Of a stretch of DNA of 64,000 bases, positions 17,535-26,995 are shown one piece after another. The position numbers and the translations under genes are program-made. The notes beneath the pieces were generated by a model that was given only the letters and a program-made list of their open reading frames with translations, was not told where the DNA came from and searched no databases. How positions within the stretch are numbered: position 1 is the stretch's first letter; each line of letters begins with the position of its first letter. Origin of the DNA: CAVTWH01 sp963738365 (GTDB taxonomy: Bacteria > Actinomycetota > Actinomycetes > Mycobacteriales > Micromonosporaceae); NCBI GenBank assembly GCA_963738365.1, contig CAVTWH010000006.1:868001-932000 (forward strand). Reading direction: 5' to 3'.

Positions 17535-20193
17535 TCACGGGTAGCTGACCAGGTTCACCGGGACGGTGTTGGTGCCCTGGGCAGCGCCGCCCGTGTCGTT
17601 GATGACGTGGGTGATGGAGCCCTTGCCGCCCAACGAGACGGTGAGCAGGTCGTGCCACCGCACCCCGGAGTTGTTCGGCGTCTCGAAGGCGTGGTACGCC
17701 GCGATCGTCGAGTCCGTGGTGAAGTTGCAGTAGCTGCCGACGCCCCACGCCTCGAACGAGGTCACCGAGTCGGCGACCTTGAACGCGGCGTACCCGGTGT
17801 GCCCGTTGTTCTGCCAGGCGGCAGCGCTGGGCACGTCGTAAGGCATCTCGTTCTGGAAGAAGTACTCCCGGCCGCCGTTGCCGTTCCAGAGCACCTCGTA
17901 CTTCTGGTAGTGCTCGACGAACAGGCCGTAGGCGGTCACGTTGGCGCCGTTGACGATGAGGCCGGTGTCAGCGGGGTTGCTGGTCCAGCCGACGCCCGCG
18001 CCGTGGTCGGCGCGCCACGCCCAGATATGGTCGATGATCGTGTTGCTGGCGTTGACCACCAGGCTGGTGGTGGCCGAGCCGGGGCCGGCACCGCCGATCC
18101 GGAAGAATACGTCCTGGATCGAGATGGGGTCGGCGGCGTGGCTGGTGGCCGCGGTGGTGCCGACCGTCAGCAGCGCCTGCGAGTTGGTGGTACCGGCGTC
18201 GAAGAGCAGGCCGGCGACCCGCACGCCGTTGACGTCAGCGACGTTCATCGCGTTGACGCCACCGTCCGGGATGATCGTGGCCATGCCCAGGCCCATCACG
18301 ACCGTGTCCGCGCGGGTCACGTTCAGGGTCTGGTTGATGTGGTAGACGCCCGGGGTGAACAGCAGGTTCAGCCCCTGGCAGAGCGCCGCGTTCAGGGTCG
18401 CGGCCGAGTCACCCGGGTGCGCGACGTAGAACTGGGTCAGCGGGATCGAGCTGCCCGGCGTGTTGCCGTTCGCCCAGGTGACCCCGGAGGTGTTGGTGGC
18501 CAGTGAGGGCACGAACACCCGGTAGGCGCCACCGGAGTCGGTGTAGAGGTAGGGCTTCTCCCGCTCCACCGGGGCCTGCGCCACGGTGGTGTAGACCGGG
18601 TTCGGGAAGCTCTGCGCCGGGGCGCCGTTGACGCCCGACGAACACCATGTTCCACACGCCGTTGCTCCAGCCGCCGATCTGGCTGTTCCGGGTGAACCAC
18701 TGCTGCTGCGAGTACGGCCCGACGGTGCCGGAGACCCGGCTGTCGGCGATGTACCCGCCGGAGGCCCAGCCGTAGCCGTTCGGCGCCAGGTTGAGGTCAC
18801 CGTGCACGTCGATGCGCCGGAACGGCGCGGCCTGCGCGACCGCCCACCGGGTGAAGCCGGCCGACGGGTAGATGGAGAAGTTCTCCGCCGAGCGCCAGAA
18901 GTTCTGCGTGGCGTTGCCGGCGAACCAGCCGGCGTCGACCGTCACGTCACCGTGGATGGCCACGTCGTCCGGGTTCTGGCCGAGGCCGGCGATGGAGGTG
19001 TAGAAGCCGATCTGGGCGTTGAAGCCGGTGTACGAGCCGGGCTTGAACAGCAGCGCGTAGCGCTGGGTGCCGAACTGGTTGGCCTCCTGGGTGTGGAACA
19101 CGTTGTCCACCGATGCCTGGATGGTGGCGCCGGACATGGACGGGTCGTAGACGATCACGTTCGAGCCGAGCGCGCCGCCACCGGTCACCGTGCCGCCGCC
19201 CGAGCAGGTCGGGTTGGACGACGGGCTGGTGTTCGGGGTGGTGGGTACCACCGACGGGGACGTCGAGCCGGTGCCGGTGTGCACGCCGAGTTCCCAGATG
19301 GAGTAGCCGTAGGCGGTGGCCCGCAGGGTGCCGTAGACCCGCACGTACCGGCCGCTGCCGGTGACGTTGTAGGTCTGGTTGCCGCCGGCCCCGGTGGTGG
19401 TGGTGTACACGGTGTTCCAGGTGCTGCCGTCGGTGGAGAGCTGGAGCTGGAACGACTTGGCGTACGCCGCCTCCCAGTTGACCAGCACCTGGCAGACCGG
19501 CTGGCTGCTGCCCAGGTCGACCTGCAGCCACTGCGGGTCGCTGAACGCCGACGACCAGCGGGTACCGGTGTTGCCGTCGACCGCGTTGCTCGCCGCGGTG
19601 CCCGCGCTCTCGGCGGACGACGCGGTGGCGGTCCTGCCCTGCGCGGCGTTGGTGGTGCCGCAGCCGCCCGGCGTACCGCCGCCGATGGAGCCGTAGACCT
19701 GGAACTCGTAGAGCGAGTAGCCGTAGCCGGTGGCCCGGGCGGTGCCGTACATCCGCACGTACCGGCCGGTGCCGGTGATGTTCAGGGTCTGCGTGCCGCC
19801 GGTGGCGGTGGTGGTGGAGTAGATGCTGGTCCAGGTGGTGGCGTCGGCCGAGACCTGGATCTGGAACGCCTTGGCGTAGGCCGCTTCCCAGGTGAGGACC
19901 ACCTGGGTGATGTCGGCCGACTGGCCGAGGTCGATCTGGATCCACTGTGGGTCCGCGAACGCCGACGACCAGCGGGTGGTGGTGTTGCCGTCGACGGCCG
20001 CGGAGGCCGGCGTGCCGGCGTTCTCGCTGGACGAAGCCGTCGCCGGCTTGCCCTGGGAGAGCAGCGTGCTGGCCGCGTTCGCGGTCAGCGAGGTGGTGAT
20101 CGCATAGACCGCCAGCAGTACCAGCGTGGCGACCGCGGCGATCAGATACGTTCGTTTCCGGCGGTGCAGCGCCGGCAGGACAGCGGTGGGCAT
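17535..20193 (-). CDS. Secreted two-discoidin (CBM32-like) right-handed beta-helix protein (one frameshift)
   Basis: About 886 residues with the frames joined near 18638. A signal/anchor helix (about 15-37) is followed by two closely related F5/8-type domains (about 45-170 and 185-310) that share the phrases VDGNT-TRWSSAF-DPQW and TWEAAYAK/NWEAAYAK, so one arose from the other. A Ser/Thr/Pro linker leads to a Gly/Asn-rich region with repeated short turns (ADTVVMGLGMATIIPDGG and similar) typical of parallel beta-helix polysaccharide hydrolases or lyases. Related actinomycete proteins are often misnamed adenylyl cyclase. It probably binds and attacks a plant or fungal glucan; a GH55- or GH87-like activity is only a guess. 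Confidence 0.7.
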
Positions 20194-20224
20194 CGATGCT
20201 CCCTGGTTCGGGGGTGTGCGGCAA

Positions 20225-20263
20225 CGGACGGTGCCGCCACTGGCCTAGCGGCGGTACCGTCCG
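20225..20263 (-). repeat. Near-perfect inverted repeat in the leader of the beta-helix gene
   Basis: CGGACGGTGCCGCC at 20225-20238 pairs with GGCGGTACCGTCCG at 20250-20263 with one G-U/mismatch position and an 11-base loop. It lies about 30-70 bases upstream of the start codon, on the transcript. It could be an RNA hairpin or an operator. Confidence 0.5.
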
Positions 20264-20314
20264 GCCTTAGGGAGTGCTCCGGCCCGCCCTGACGGGTGAG
20301 CCGGAGTGGGGGCT

Positions 20315-20360
20315 GAGCGCTCTCGATATAGAGACTCATCTGAGTTGAATTAACTGTCAA
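20315..20360 (-). promoter_or_regulatory. Candidate promoter and CebR-like operator core of the beta-helix gene
   Basis: On the minus strand a TTGACA (20355-20360) and an AT-rich TATATC (20325-20330) are present, but 24 bases apart; TTAATT with a 17-base spacer to TATATC is an alternative. Just downstream lies GAGCGCTC (20315-20322), identical to the eight-base core of the CebR box but without its outer GG/CC. It could be a weak CebR or other LacI-family site. The stretch 20361-20536 holds nothing else I can recognise. Confidence 0.4.
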
Positions 20361-20536
20361 GATAAGTAGGTTCCGGAACTTGCGGCCGGGCCGGCGCCGG
20401 ACGAAGCCGTTACGCCGCGGTTAAAGCCGCTGGCCAGCCATTTTGTTGCCGGAGACGGCAATCGATCGAAGCCGAAGCTGGCAAAAGAATCTTGGCGTGC
20501 CAACCGTCGATGTCCGACCCGTGGTCCGCAGTGGAG

Positions 20537-21763
20537 TCAGGGCCGGGTGTAGCGGCGCAGCTCCCGGCGGGCCAGCGATGCCTTGTGCACCTCGTCCGGG
20601 CCGTCCGCCAGGCGCAGCGTCCGGGCCTGGGCCCAGAGCGCCGCCAGCGGCGTGTCCTGGGAGACGCCGGCCGCGCCGAAGGTCTGCACGGCCCGGTCGA
20701 TGACGCCCAGCGCCATCGCCGGGGTCACGATCTTGATGGCCTGGATCTCGGTGTGCGCACCCTTGTTGCCCACCGTGTCCATCAGCCAGGCGGTCTTGAG
20801 TATCAGCAGCCGGGCCTGCTCGATCTCCACCCGGGACTGCGCGATCCACTCCTGTACCACCCCCTGCTCGGCCAGTGGCCGGCCGAACGCGACCCGGCCG
20901 ACGGCCCGCCGGCACATCAACTCCAGTGCCCGCTCAGCCATCCCGACCAGCCGCATACAGTGGTGGATCCGGCCCGGGCCGAGCCGGGCCTGGGCGATCG
21001 CGAACCCCTCGCCCTCGCCGCCGAGCAGGTTGGCCGCTGGGACCCGGACCGCGTCGAAGTCCACTTCGGCGTGTCCGCCGTGCGGGCCGTCGTCGTAGCC
21101 GAACACCGTCATCCCGCGCCGCACCGTCACGCCCGGTGTGTCCCGGGGAACCAGGATCATGCTCTGCCGGCGGTGCCGGTCGGCGTCCGGATCGGTCCGG
21201 CCCATCACCACGAACAGCTCGCAGTTTGGCGCCATCGCACCGGAGGACCACCACTTGCGGCCGGTGATCACGTAGCTGTCGCCGTCGCGTTCGATGCGGG
21301 TGGTGATGTTGCCGGCGTCCGAGGACGCCACGTCCGGCTCGGTCATGCAGAACGCTGACCGGATCCGCCCGTCCAGCAACGGCTCCAGCCAGCGTTCGCG
21401 CTGCTCGGGGGTGCCGTACTGGGCGAGCAGCTCCATGTTGCCGGTGTCCGGCGCGGCGCAGTTGAACGCCTCCGGAGCCAGCTGCGGGCTGCGCCCGGTC
21501 AGCTCGGCCAGCGGGGCGTACTGCAGGTTGGTCAAGCCGGCGCCGTGCCCGCCCGGCAGGCCGTGCTCACTGGTGAGGAAGAGGTTCCACAGGCCCCGTT
21601 CCCGGGCGGCGGTCTTCAGCTGCGCCAGTACCGGCGGGCGGTGCCAGCCGCTGTCGCGCGCCTGGGCGGCGAAGACCGGCTCGGCCGGGTACACCCGGTC
21701 GGTGAGGAACGCGGTCACCTCGTCGATCAGGGCGCGGGTGCGCTCGTCGTACCGGAAATCCAT
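20537..21763 (-). CDS. Acyl-CoA dehydrogenase, ACAD10/11-like
   Basis: 408 residues, standard for the family. It begins MDFRYDERTRALIDEVTAFL. FCMTEPDVASSDAGNI is the FAD/substrate motif of the middle beta domain, and the C-terminal helical domain contains QEWIAQSRVEIEQARLLILK and QTFGAAGVSQDTPLA. The flavoenzyme acts on an acyl-CoA thioester in the cytoplasm. Start at 21763 (GATGAG precedes ATG) lies one base after the stop of the kinase-like gene. Pairing with that kinase suggests removal of a phosphorylated hydroxyl from a 4-hydroxyacyl-CoA rather than ordinary fatty-acid oxidation (inference). Confidence 0.85.
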   Translation of the reverse strand: MDFRYDERTRALIDEVTAFLTDRVYPAEPVFAAQARDSGWHRPPVLAQLKTAARERGLWNLFLTSEHGLPGGHGAGLTNLQYAPLAELTGRSPQLAPEAFNCAAPDTGNMELLAQYGTPEQRERWLEPLLDGRIRSAFCMTEPDVASSDAGNITTRIERDGDSYVITGRKWWSSGAMAPNCELFVVMGRTDPDADRHRRQSMILVPRDTPGVTVRRGMTVFGYDDGPHGGHAEVDFDAVRVPAANLLGGEGEGFAIAQARLGPGRIHHCMRLVGMAERALELMCRRAVGRVAFGRPLAEQGVVQEWIAQSRVEIEQARLLILKTAWLMDTVGNKGAHTEIQAIKIVTPAMALGVIDRAVQTFGAAGVSQDTPLAALWAQARTLRLADGPDEVHKASLARRELRRYTRP

Positions 21764-21764
21764 C

Positions 21765-22850
21765 TCATCCCCCCGTGGTGACCGACAGCCCGTAGGTGAC
21801 CAGCGGCGCGATCGCGTCGCCGATCCGGTCGAAGCCGGCACCCACGGTCTGCCCCAGGGTGTACCGGAAGTGGATGCCCTCGCAGATCACCGCGAGCTTG
21901 TAGCAGCCCAGCCCGACGTACCAGCGCAGCTGGTCGGGATCGGCGCCGTAGCGGGCCAGCAGCTGCCCGCCGGCCGGGAAGCCGGCCGCCTCGCCCAGCC
22001 CGTCGGCCACCGGGTTGGGCTCGCCGGCGCCGCCCCGGGGCAGCGTGGCCAGCACGTCCCAGTAGGTCAGCAGCAGCCCCAGGTCGGCCAGCGGGTCGCC
22101 CAGGGTGGCCATCTCCCAGTCGAGCACCGCCGCCACCGAAAGCCGCGCCGGGTCGACGATCAGGTTGTCCAGCCGGTAGTCGCCGTGCACGACCGCCACC
22201 CGGCGCTGCGGCGGCAGCGTGGCCAGCAGCCGGTCGCGCAGCTCGTCGATGCCGGGCAGCGGGCGGCTGCGGGAGGCGTCCAGCTGCCGGGCCCAGCGGC
22301 TCACCTGCCGGGACAGGTACCCCTCCGGCCGGCCGAAGTCGCCCAGCCCGACCGCGTCCGGGTCCACCGCGTGCAGCTCCCGCAGGGTGTCCACCATGGC
22401 GAAGGCCAGCGCCCGGCGCTGGTCGGCGGTGAGCCGGTCGGTCTGCACGCGGCTGCGGTACACCACGCCGGGGACGTCGGACATCAGGTAGAACGGGGCG
22501 CCGAGCACGTCCGGGTCGGTGCACAGGGCCAGGGCGGCCGGTACCGGCACGGCGGTGTCCCGCAGCGCCGAGATGGCCCGGTACTCCCGGCCCATGTCGT
22601 GCGCGGTGGCCAGCACGTGGCCGAGCGGCGGCCGGCGCAGCACCACCGTGACGTCCCCGGCCCGCAGCCGGTAGGTCAGGTTGGACCGGCCGCCGGCGAT
22701 CAGCTCGCCGCGCAGTCCGCCGGCCGGGAGGCCGAGGTCGGCGTGCCCGGCCAGCCAGCCGGCCAGCCGGCCGAGGTCCAGTCCGGGCGGCCCGGCCCCG
22801 GCTGGCCGGTCGGGCCGGGGCGCGCCGGCCGGCGGCGACTGCGCTGTCAT
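21765..22850 (-). CDS. Aminoglycoside phosphotransferase-fold kinase, ACAD10/11 N-terminal-like
   Basis: 361 residues. The catalytic loop is VVHGDYRLDNLIVD (HGDxxxxN) and the metal-binding motif is VLDWEMATLGDP. An N-terminal GGRSNLTYRL resembles the nucleotide-binding loop. Despite the family name it is probably not a drug-resistance enzyme: bacterial proteins of this type occur beside an acyl-CoA dehydrogenase, and in animals the two are fused as ACAD10/11. The likely role is phosphorylation of 4-hydroxyacyl-CoA. ATG at 22848-22850 is chosen because the Pro-rich stretch upstream lacks conserved sequence; stop and next start are one base apart. Confidence 0.8.
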   Translation of the reverse strand: MTAQSPPAGAPRPDRPAGAGPPGLDLGRLAGWLAGHADLGLPAGGLRGELIAGGRSNLTYRLRAGDVTVVLRRPPLGHVLATAHDMGREYRAISALRDTAVPVPAALALCTDPDVLGAPFYLMSDVPGVVYRSRVQTDRLTADQRRALAFAMVDTLRELHAVDPDAVGLGDFGRPEGYLSRQVSRWARQLDASRSRPLPGIDELRDRLLATLPPQRRVAVVHGDYRLDNLIVDPARLSVAAVLDWEMATLGDPLADLGLLLTYWDVLATLPRGGAGEPNPVADGLGEAAGFPAGGQLLARYGADPDQLRWYVGLGCYKLAVICEGIHFRYTLGQTVGAGFDRIGDAIAPLVTYGLSVTTGG

Positions 22851-23037
22851 CGCCCCAGTCCACGTGCTCACCCGCGTGGTGTCAACGAGGCGGTGGCAGT
22901 TCGGTGGGACCGGTCGTCTTGTCCGGGACATCCCGGTGCAACAGCTCGGTAACGGCGGCCGGGCACGATAGGGCCCATCGTCGTTTCCCCTGCCGGCCAC
23001 CCGGCGGGCACACGTCGTTCACCGACGAGGAGGAACC

Positions 23038-23778
23038 ATGCTGCTGCGCCTTCGGGTCCGCCTGCCCGATCGGCCAGGTTCGCTCGGCCAGGTGGCCCGC
23101 ACGCTGGGCGTCACCGGCGCCGACATCGTGCAGATGATCGTCCTGGAGCGGGTCGGCGGGCGGGCGGTCGACGACTTCACCGTCATCTGGCCGGCGGCCG
23201 CGCCGGTGGACCGCATCCTCGCCGGGCTCGGCGCGATCCCCGGCGTGAGCGTCGAGGGCGCCTGGCGCTCGGTCGGCGCCACCTCGGTGGGCGGGGCCGA
23301 CGCCGAACTGGTCGGCCAGGTGGCGGCCAACAGCGACGACGGGGTGGCCACCCTGGTCGACGCGGTACCCGGGCTGCTCTCCGCGGACTGGGCGGCGGTC
23401 CTGCTGGTCCCGGCCGACTGGGCGCTCAACGGCGCGGCCGGCCTGGGCGGGTTCGCCGAAGGCGCGCCGGAGAACGGGCCTACTGTGATCTACGCCAGCT
23501 GGCAGGCGCCGTCGCCGCTGCGCGCGCCCGAGGTGGCGCCGCTGCGCCCGCGGGCGTTCAGCGGTAGCGAGGGGCTGCGCTACGCGGCTGCCCCGTTCGG
23601 CCGGGCCGGCCTGGTGTTCCTGGTGGCCCGGGGCAGTGCCGACGACACGCCGGCGGTACCGGCGTTCCACGTGACCGAGGTCGACCGGCTCGCCCAACTG
23701 GTCCGGGCCAGCGCGCTGGTGCTGGGTGACCGGCTGGACCGGCTGGCCGCCCAGGCGGGTGTGACCCAGCCCATCTGA
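23038..23778 (+). CDS. ACT domain-containing protein
   Basis: 246 residues. The first 75 residues form an ACT domain (LRLRVRLPDRPGSLGQVARTL then GADIVQMIVLER), a small amino-acid-binding fold. The remainder has no domain I recognise, but a hydrophobic Ala/Leu-rich pattern suggests a globular sensor of GAF type (AAVLLVPADWALN and YAAAPFGRAGLVFLVARG resemble GAF strands). It is followed 134 bases later by an ACT-GNAT protein. The pair may sense an amino acid and control an acetylation step. GAGGAGG precedes the ATG. Confidence 0.72.
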   Translation: MLLRLRVRLPDRPGSLGQVARTLGVTGADIVQMIVLERVGGRAVDDFTVIWPAAAPVDRILAGLGAIPGVSVEGAWRSVGATSVGGADAELVGQVAANSDDGVATLVDAVPGLLSADWAAVLLVPADWALNGAAGLGGFAEGAPENGPTVIYASWQAPSPLRAPEVAPLRPRAFSGSEGLRYAAAPFGRAGLVFLVARGSADDTPAVPAFHVTEVDRLAQLVRASALVLGDRLDRLAAQAGVTQPI

Positions 23779-23912
23779 GGTCCGGGGCCAGGGAAATGCC
23801 CGGGTTACCGGCCGGAAATCCGCGCCTGGCAGCCTGGGCTCCGGCAGGTCGCAGCGCCGCGACCAGCGAGACCACCCGCTCGGGGGGCGGGTACCTGGAT
23901 GAGGAGCACGAC

Positions 23913-24974
23913 ATGGCGCTGTGGCGGGTACGCGCGACCGTGGACGACCGGCCGGGATTCCTGGCCGTGCTGACCGCGAGTCTGGCGCTGCGCAAGGTGA
24001 ACATCCTGTCGGTGCAGGTGCACGCCACCGAGGCCGGCGTCGTCGACGACTTCCTGGTGGACGCCCCGGATGCGCTGTCCGAGGCGGAGCTGCTGGCCGC
24101 GGTGGGCAAGGGCCGCGGCCGGGACGCGTGGGTACGCCGCGCCGACGCGCACGGGCTGGTGGACACGCCGACCCAGCTGATCGGCCTGGCCGCCCGGGTC
24201 GCCCGCGACCCTGAGGAGCTGGCCGCCGCGCTGGCGCTGCTGCTCGGCGAGGGCGAGCCGGAGCTGTGCGAGATCGTCTGGCGCCCGGACGACACGCTCA
24301 CCCGGGCCGGCTTCAGCGCCACCGTGATGGCGCTGCCCGACCCGGCCGGCGGCACCCTGCACCTGCGCCGCGCCGAACCACCCTTCACCCCGGCCGAGTA
24401 CGCCCGCGCACACGCCCTGGTCGACCTGGCCGTCGCTGTCACCGCACCGGCCCGGCCCAGCTGGCAGCTGGTGCTGCCGTCCGGTGCCGAGCTGACCCTG
24501 CGCTACGCCACCCCGGACGACCTGGACGCCGTGGCGGCGCTGCACGAGCGCTGCACGCCGGAGACGCTGCGGCGGCGCTACCTCGGCACAGCGGCCGGAC
24601 CGGACCGGCCCCGGCTGACCCGGCTGCTCGACCCGGCCACGGCGCTGACCCTGGTGGTCGAGGACCAGGCGAACGGCCAGCTGGTCGCCTGGTCCAACCT
24701 GCTCGCTGACGGGCCGGAGGCGGAGGTCGCGCTGCTGGTCCGGGACGAGTGGCAGCGCCTGGGGCTGGGTACCGTGCTGCTGCGCCGGACCGTGGAGCTG
24801 GCCGCCGCTGCCGGTGTGGAGGCGGTGCACGCGCACGCCCACGTCGACAACGCGGCGATGATCCGTACCATGCGGCGACTGGGCGTGCCGCTGCGCCACG
24901 AGACCGACTCGGGGGTGGTGACGGTCACCGCGGACGTGCGTACCGACGACCGGGTGGTGGTCGGCACGGGGTGA
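23913..24974 (+). CDS. ACT domain-GNAT acetyltransferase fusion
   Basis: 353 residues. Residues 1-75 are an ACT domain (WRVRATVDDRPGFLAVLTAS). A middle section (80-185) has no clear family. Residues about 190-340 form a GNAT domain with the acetyl-CoA-binding loop EWQRLGLGTVLLRR (Q/RxxGxG/A pattern) and VHAHAHVDNAAMIRTMRRLG near the end. ACT-GNAT enzymes in actinobacteria acetylate lysines in target enzymes in response to amino acids such as Cys or Asn (KatA/AAPatA type); here the target is unknown. The ATG at 23913 follows GAGGAG. It converges on the next gene with eight bases between stops. Confidence 0.78.
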   Translation: MALWRVRATVDDRPGFLAVLTASLALRKVNILSVQVHATEAGVVDDFLVDAPDALSEAELLAAVGKGRGRDAWVRRADAHGLVDTPTQLIGLAARVARDPEELAAALALLLGEGEPELCEIVWRPDDTLTRAGFSATVMALPDPAGGTLHLRRAEPPFTPAEYARAHALVDLAVAVTAPARPSWQLVLPSGAELTLRYATPDDLDAVAALHERCTPETLRRRYLGTAAGPDRPRLTRLLDPATALTLVVEDQANGQLVAWSNLLADGPEAEVALLVRDEWQRLGLGTVLLRRTVELAAAAGVEAVHAHAHVDNAAMIRTMRRLGVPLRHETDSGVVTVTADVRTDDRVVVGTG

Positions 24975-24982
24975 GGCGGCCG

Positions 24983-25573
24983 TCAGGCTCCGACGGCGGC
25001 GCGCCCGGGCAGCGGGAGCGGCAGGGCGGGCAGCCCGTCGATGCTCTCCGCGTTGAACTCCTTGCTCTCGCAGTAGGCCCGGAACTCCTCGTCGCTCTTG
25101 CGGCCGAAGTAGTCGGTGTGCAGCGGACGCTCGCCCACGTAGTCCAGGTACGGCACGCCGAAGCCGCAGGTGTCGCTGATGATCTCGGCGGTCACCACGA
25201 TGACGGCGCGCAGGCCGGGGGCGTCGGCGTCGCCGAAGAGGCGTACCAGCTCCGGGAAGCGCGGGTCGTCCCGGAACACCGGCTCGCCCCGGCCGTGCAC
25301 CCGCACGATGTTCGGCGGGCCGGCGAAGGCGCACCACATCAGCGTGATCCGGCCGTTCTCCCGCAGGTGCGCGATGGTTTCCGCGTGGCTGCCGCCGAAG
25401 TCCAGGTAGGCCACCCGCAGCTCGTCGAGGACCACGAGGGTGCCGGGCCGCCCCTTGGGCGAGATGTTGACGTGCCCGTCGCCGGCCAGCGGCGCGCTCG
25501 CCACGAAGAACAGCGGCTGCGCGTCGATGAACTCGCGCAGCCGCCCGTCGATCCGTTCGTATCGCTTCCCCAT
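24983..25573 (-). CDS. Pyridoxamine 5'-phosphate oxidase-family flavin-binding protein
   Basis: 196 residues. The segment QPLFFVASAPLAGDGHVNIS followed by PKG and GRITLMWCAFAGPPNIVRVHGRG is typical of PNPOx-like split-barrel proteins that bind FMN or F420. The C-terminal YCESKEFNAESIDGLPALPLP resembles a conserved extension seen in a subfamily of actinobacterial and fungal proteins of unknown substrate. It acts in the cytoplasm. ATG at 25573 starts the conserved region. Not a true PdxH. Confidence 0.78.
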   Translation of the reverse strand: MGKRYERIDGRLREFIDAQPLFFVASAPLAGDGHVNISPKGRPGTLVVLDELRVAYLDFGGSHAETIAHLRENGRITLMWCAFAGPPNIVRVHGRGEPVFRDDPRFPELVRLFGDADAPGLRAVIVVTAEIISDTCGFGVPYLDYVGERPLHTDYFGRKSDEEFRAYCESKEFNAESIDGLPALPLPLPGRAAVGA

Positions 25574-25639
25574 GCGGGCGAGTCTAGGCAGCCCGCCGCG
25601 GACCGCCGGGGAATTCCCGTCCTGTGGCCGCACCGGCCG

Positions 25640-26905
25640 CTACTCGGCGGGTTCGGCCGTGCGCAGGGCGGCGCTCCACTTCTGCTCGATGCGGCCGAAC
25701 TTCCACACCGCGATGGCCACCGCCCAGGTGAGCACGAACAGGCCGACGATGGTGTATCCGACGTAGTCCAGCGGCGCGTTGCCGATCCAGGCCAGCGGAC
25801 CACTCTGGATATCGAGTCGGTCGGTGATGATCGAGATGATCTCGATCATTCCGATGATGAGCGCCACCGCCACCGACAACCCGGTGATGGTGATGTTGTA
25901 GAACACCTTGCGGACCGGCTTGGAGAAGGCCCAGCCGTAGGCGAAGTTCATGAACGAGCCGTCGATGGTGTCCAGCAGCGACATGCCGGCCGCGAACAGC
26001 ACCGGCAGCACCATGATGGCGTACCAGGGCAGCGCGAAGGCGGCCGCGCCGCCGGCCAGTACCAGCAGGGACACCTCGGTGGCGGTGTCGAAGCCGAGCC
26101 CGAACAGCAGGCCCACCGGGTACATGTGCCAGGGCTTGCGGACCGCCCGGGTGGCGCCGCCCAGGATGCGGTTCATCAGGCCGCGCTTGTTGAGCTGCTC
26201 CTCCAGCTCCGACTCGTCGTACTCGCCGGTGCGCATCTTGCGGAACACCCGCAGGATGCCGCTGAGCACCACCAGGTTGATGACCGCGATGGTCATCAGG
26301 AAGACGCCGGAGACGGCGGTGCCGATCAGGCCGGTGACCGTGTGCAGCGTGGACGCGTCGTCGCCGACCTGCCCGGCCAGCGCCCGGACGCCCATCGAGA
26401 GCAGGGCGCACAGGCCGAAGACGATGGAGGAGTGGCCGAGGGAGAACCAGAAGCCCACCGAGACGGGGCGCTGGTTGTCGGCCATCAGCTTGCGGGTGGT
26501 GTTGTCGATGGCGGCGATGTGGTCGGCGTCGAAGGCGTGCCGCATGCCCAGCACGTAGGCGGTGATGCCGAGGCCGGCGGTGAAGAAGACGGTCTTGCCG
26601 GTGTCGCTGTCCGTACCGAGGTTGTAGTGCTGCGGAGCGACCAGGGCGAACAGTGTCACGAACCCGATCACGTGCAGGGCGATGACGAAGCCGGCCATGC
26701 CGGCGATGCGGATCCACTCCTGCCGGGACAGCCGGGACGGGCGCTTCCGCGCGGCCACGCTCGCGGCGCCCGGACCCGCAGTGCTCAGCCCTGCGGCGGT
26801 CGGGCTCGCGGCGGTCGGACCAGCGGTCGGCGGGCTCGCGGTCGCCACCGTCGCGGTGGCCGGGCTGACGGTGGCCAGCTGGGACGACGCGGTCAGTTCA
26901 GCCAC
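25640..26905 (-). CDS. Nickel/cobalt permease, HoxN/HupN/NixA family
   Basis: 421 residues with about eight membrane helices. LGMRHAFDADHIAAIDN is the signature HX4DH motif of NiCoT transporters in helix II, and LFGLGFDTATEVSLLVLAG and SLLDTIDGSFMNFAYGWAF are the other family signatures. The first 50 residues are a Thr/Ala/Pro-rich, probably disordered cytoplasmic tail. GTG at 26905 is chosen for its GGAGG eight bases upstream; the frame is open much further. A Nur-like box lies 91-107 bases upstream, so the gene is probably shut off when nickel is plentiful. Confidence 0.88.
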   Translation of the reverse strand: MAELTASSQLATVSPATATVATASPPTAGPTAASPTAAGLSTAGPGAASVAARKRPSRLSRQEWIRIAGMAGFVIALHVIGFVTLFALVAPQHYNLGTDSDTGKTVFFTAGLGITAYVLGMRHAFDADHIAAIDNTTRKLMADNQRPVSVGFWFSLGHSSIVFGLCALLSMGVRALAGQVGDDASTLHTVTGLIGTAVSGVFLMTIAVINLVVLSGILRVFRKMRTGEYDESELEEQLNKRGLMNRILGGATRAVRKPWHMYPVGLLFGLGFDTATEVSLLVLAGGAAAFALPWYAIMVLPVLFAAGMSLLDTIDGSFMNFAYGWAFSKPVRKVFYNITITGLSVAVALIIGMIEIISIITDRLDIQSGPLAWIGNAPLDYVGYTIVGLFVLTWAVAIAVWKFGRIEQKWSAALRTAEPAE

Positions 26906-26995
26906 GGGGGTCACCTCCAGTGCTGCGGGCTCCCCGGCAGGGTCCCCGGACGGCCGGTCGGGCGTCGGCCTCACTTTAGTGTCCAGCTCTTGCAG

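Noticed and set aside
17535..20193. Adenylyl cyclase
   Set aside because: Some database names for such proteins say so, but there is no cyclase catalytic motif; the sequence is a discoidin plus beta-helix secreted protein.
21765..22850. Aminoglycoside resistance gene
   Set aside because: The kinase fold is shared, but the gene is tied to an acyl-CoA dehydrogenase and resembles the ACAD10/11 kinase half.
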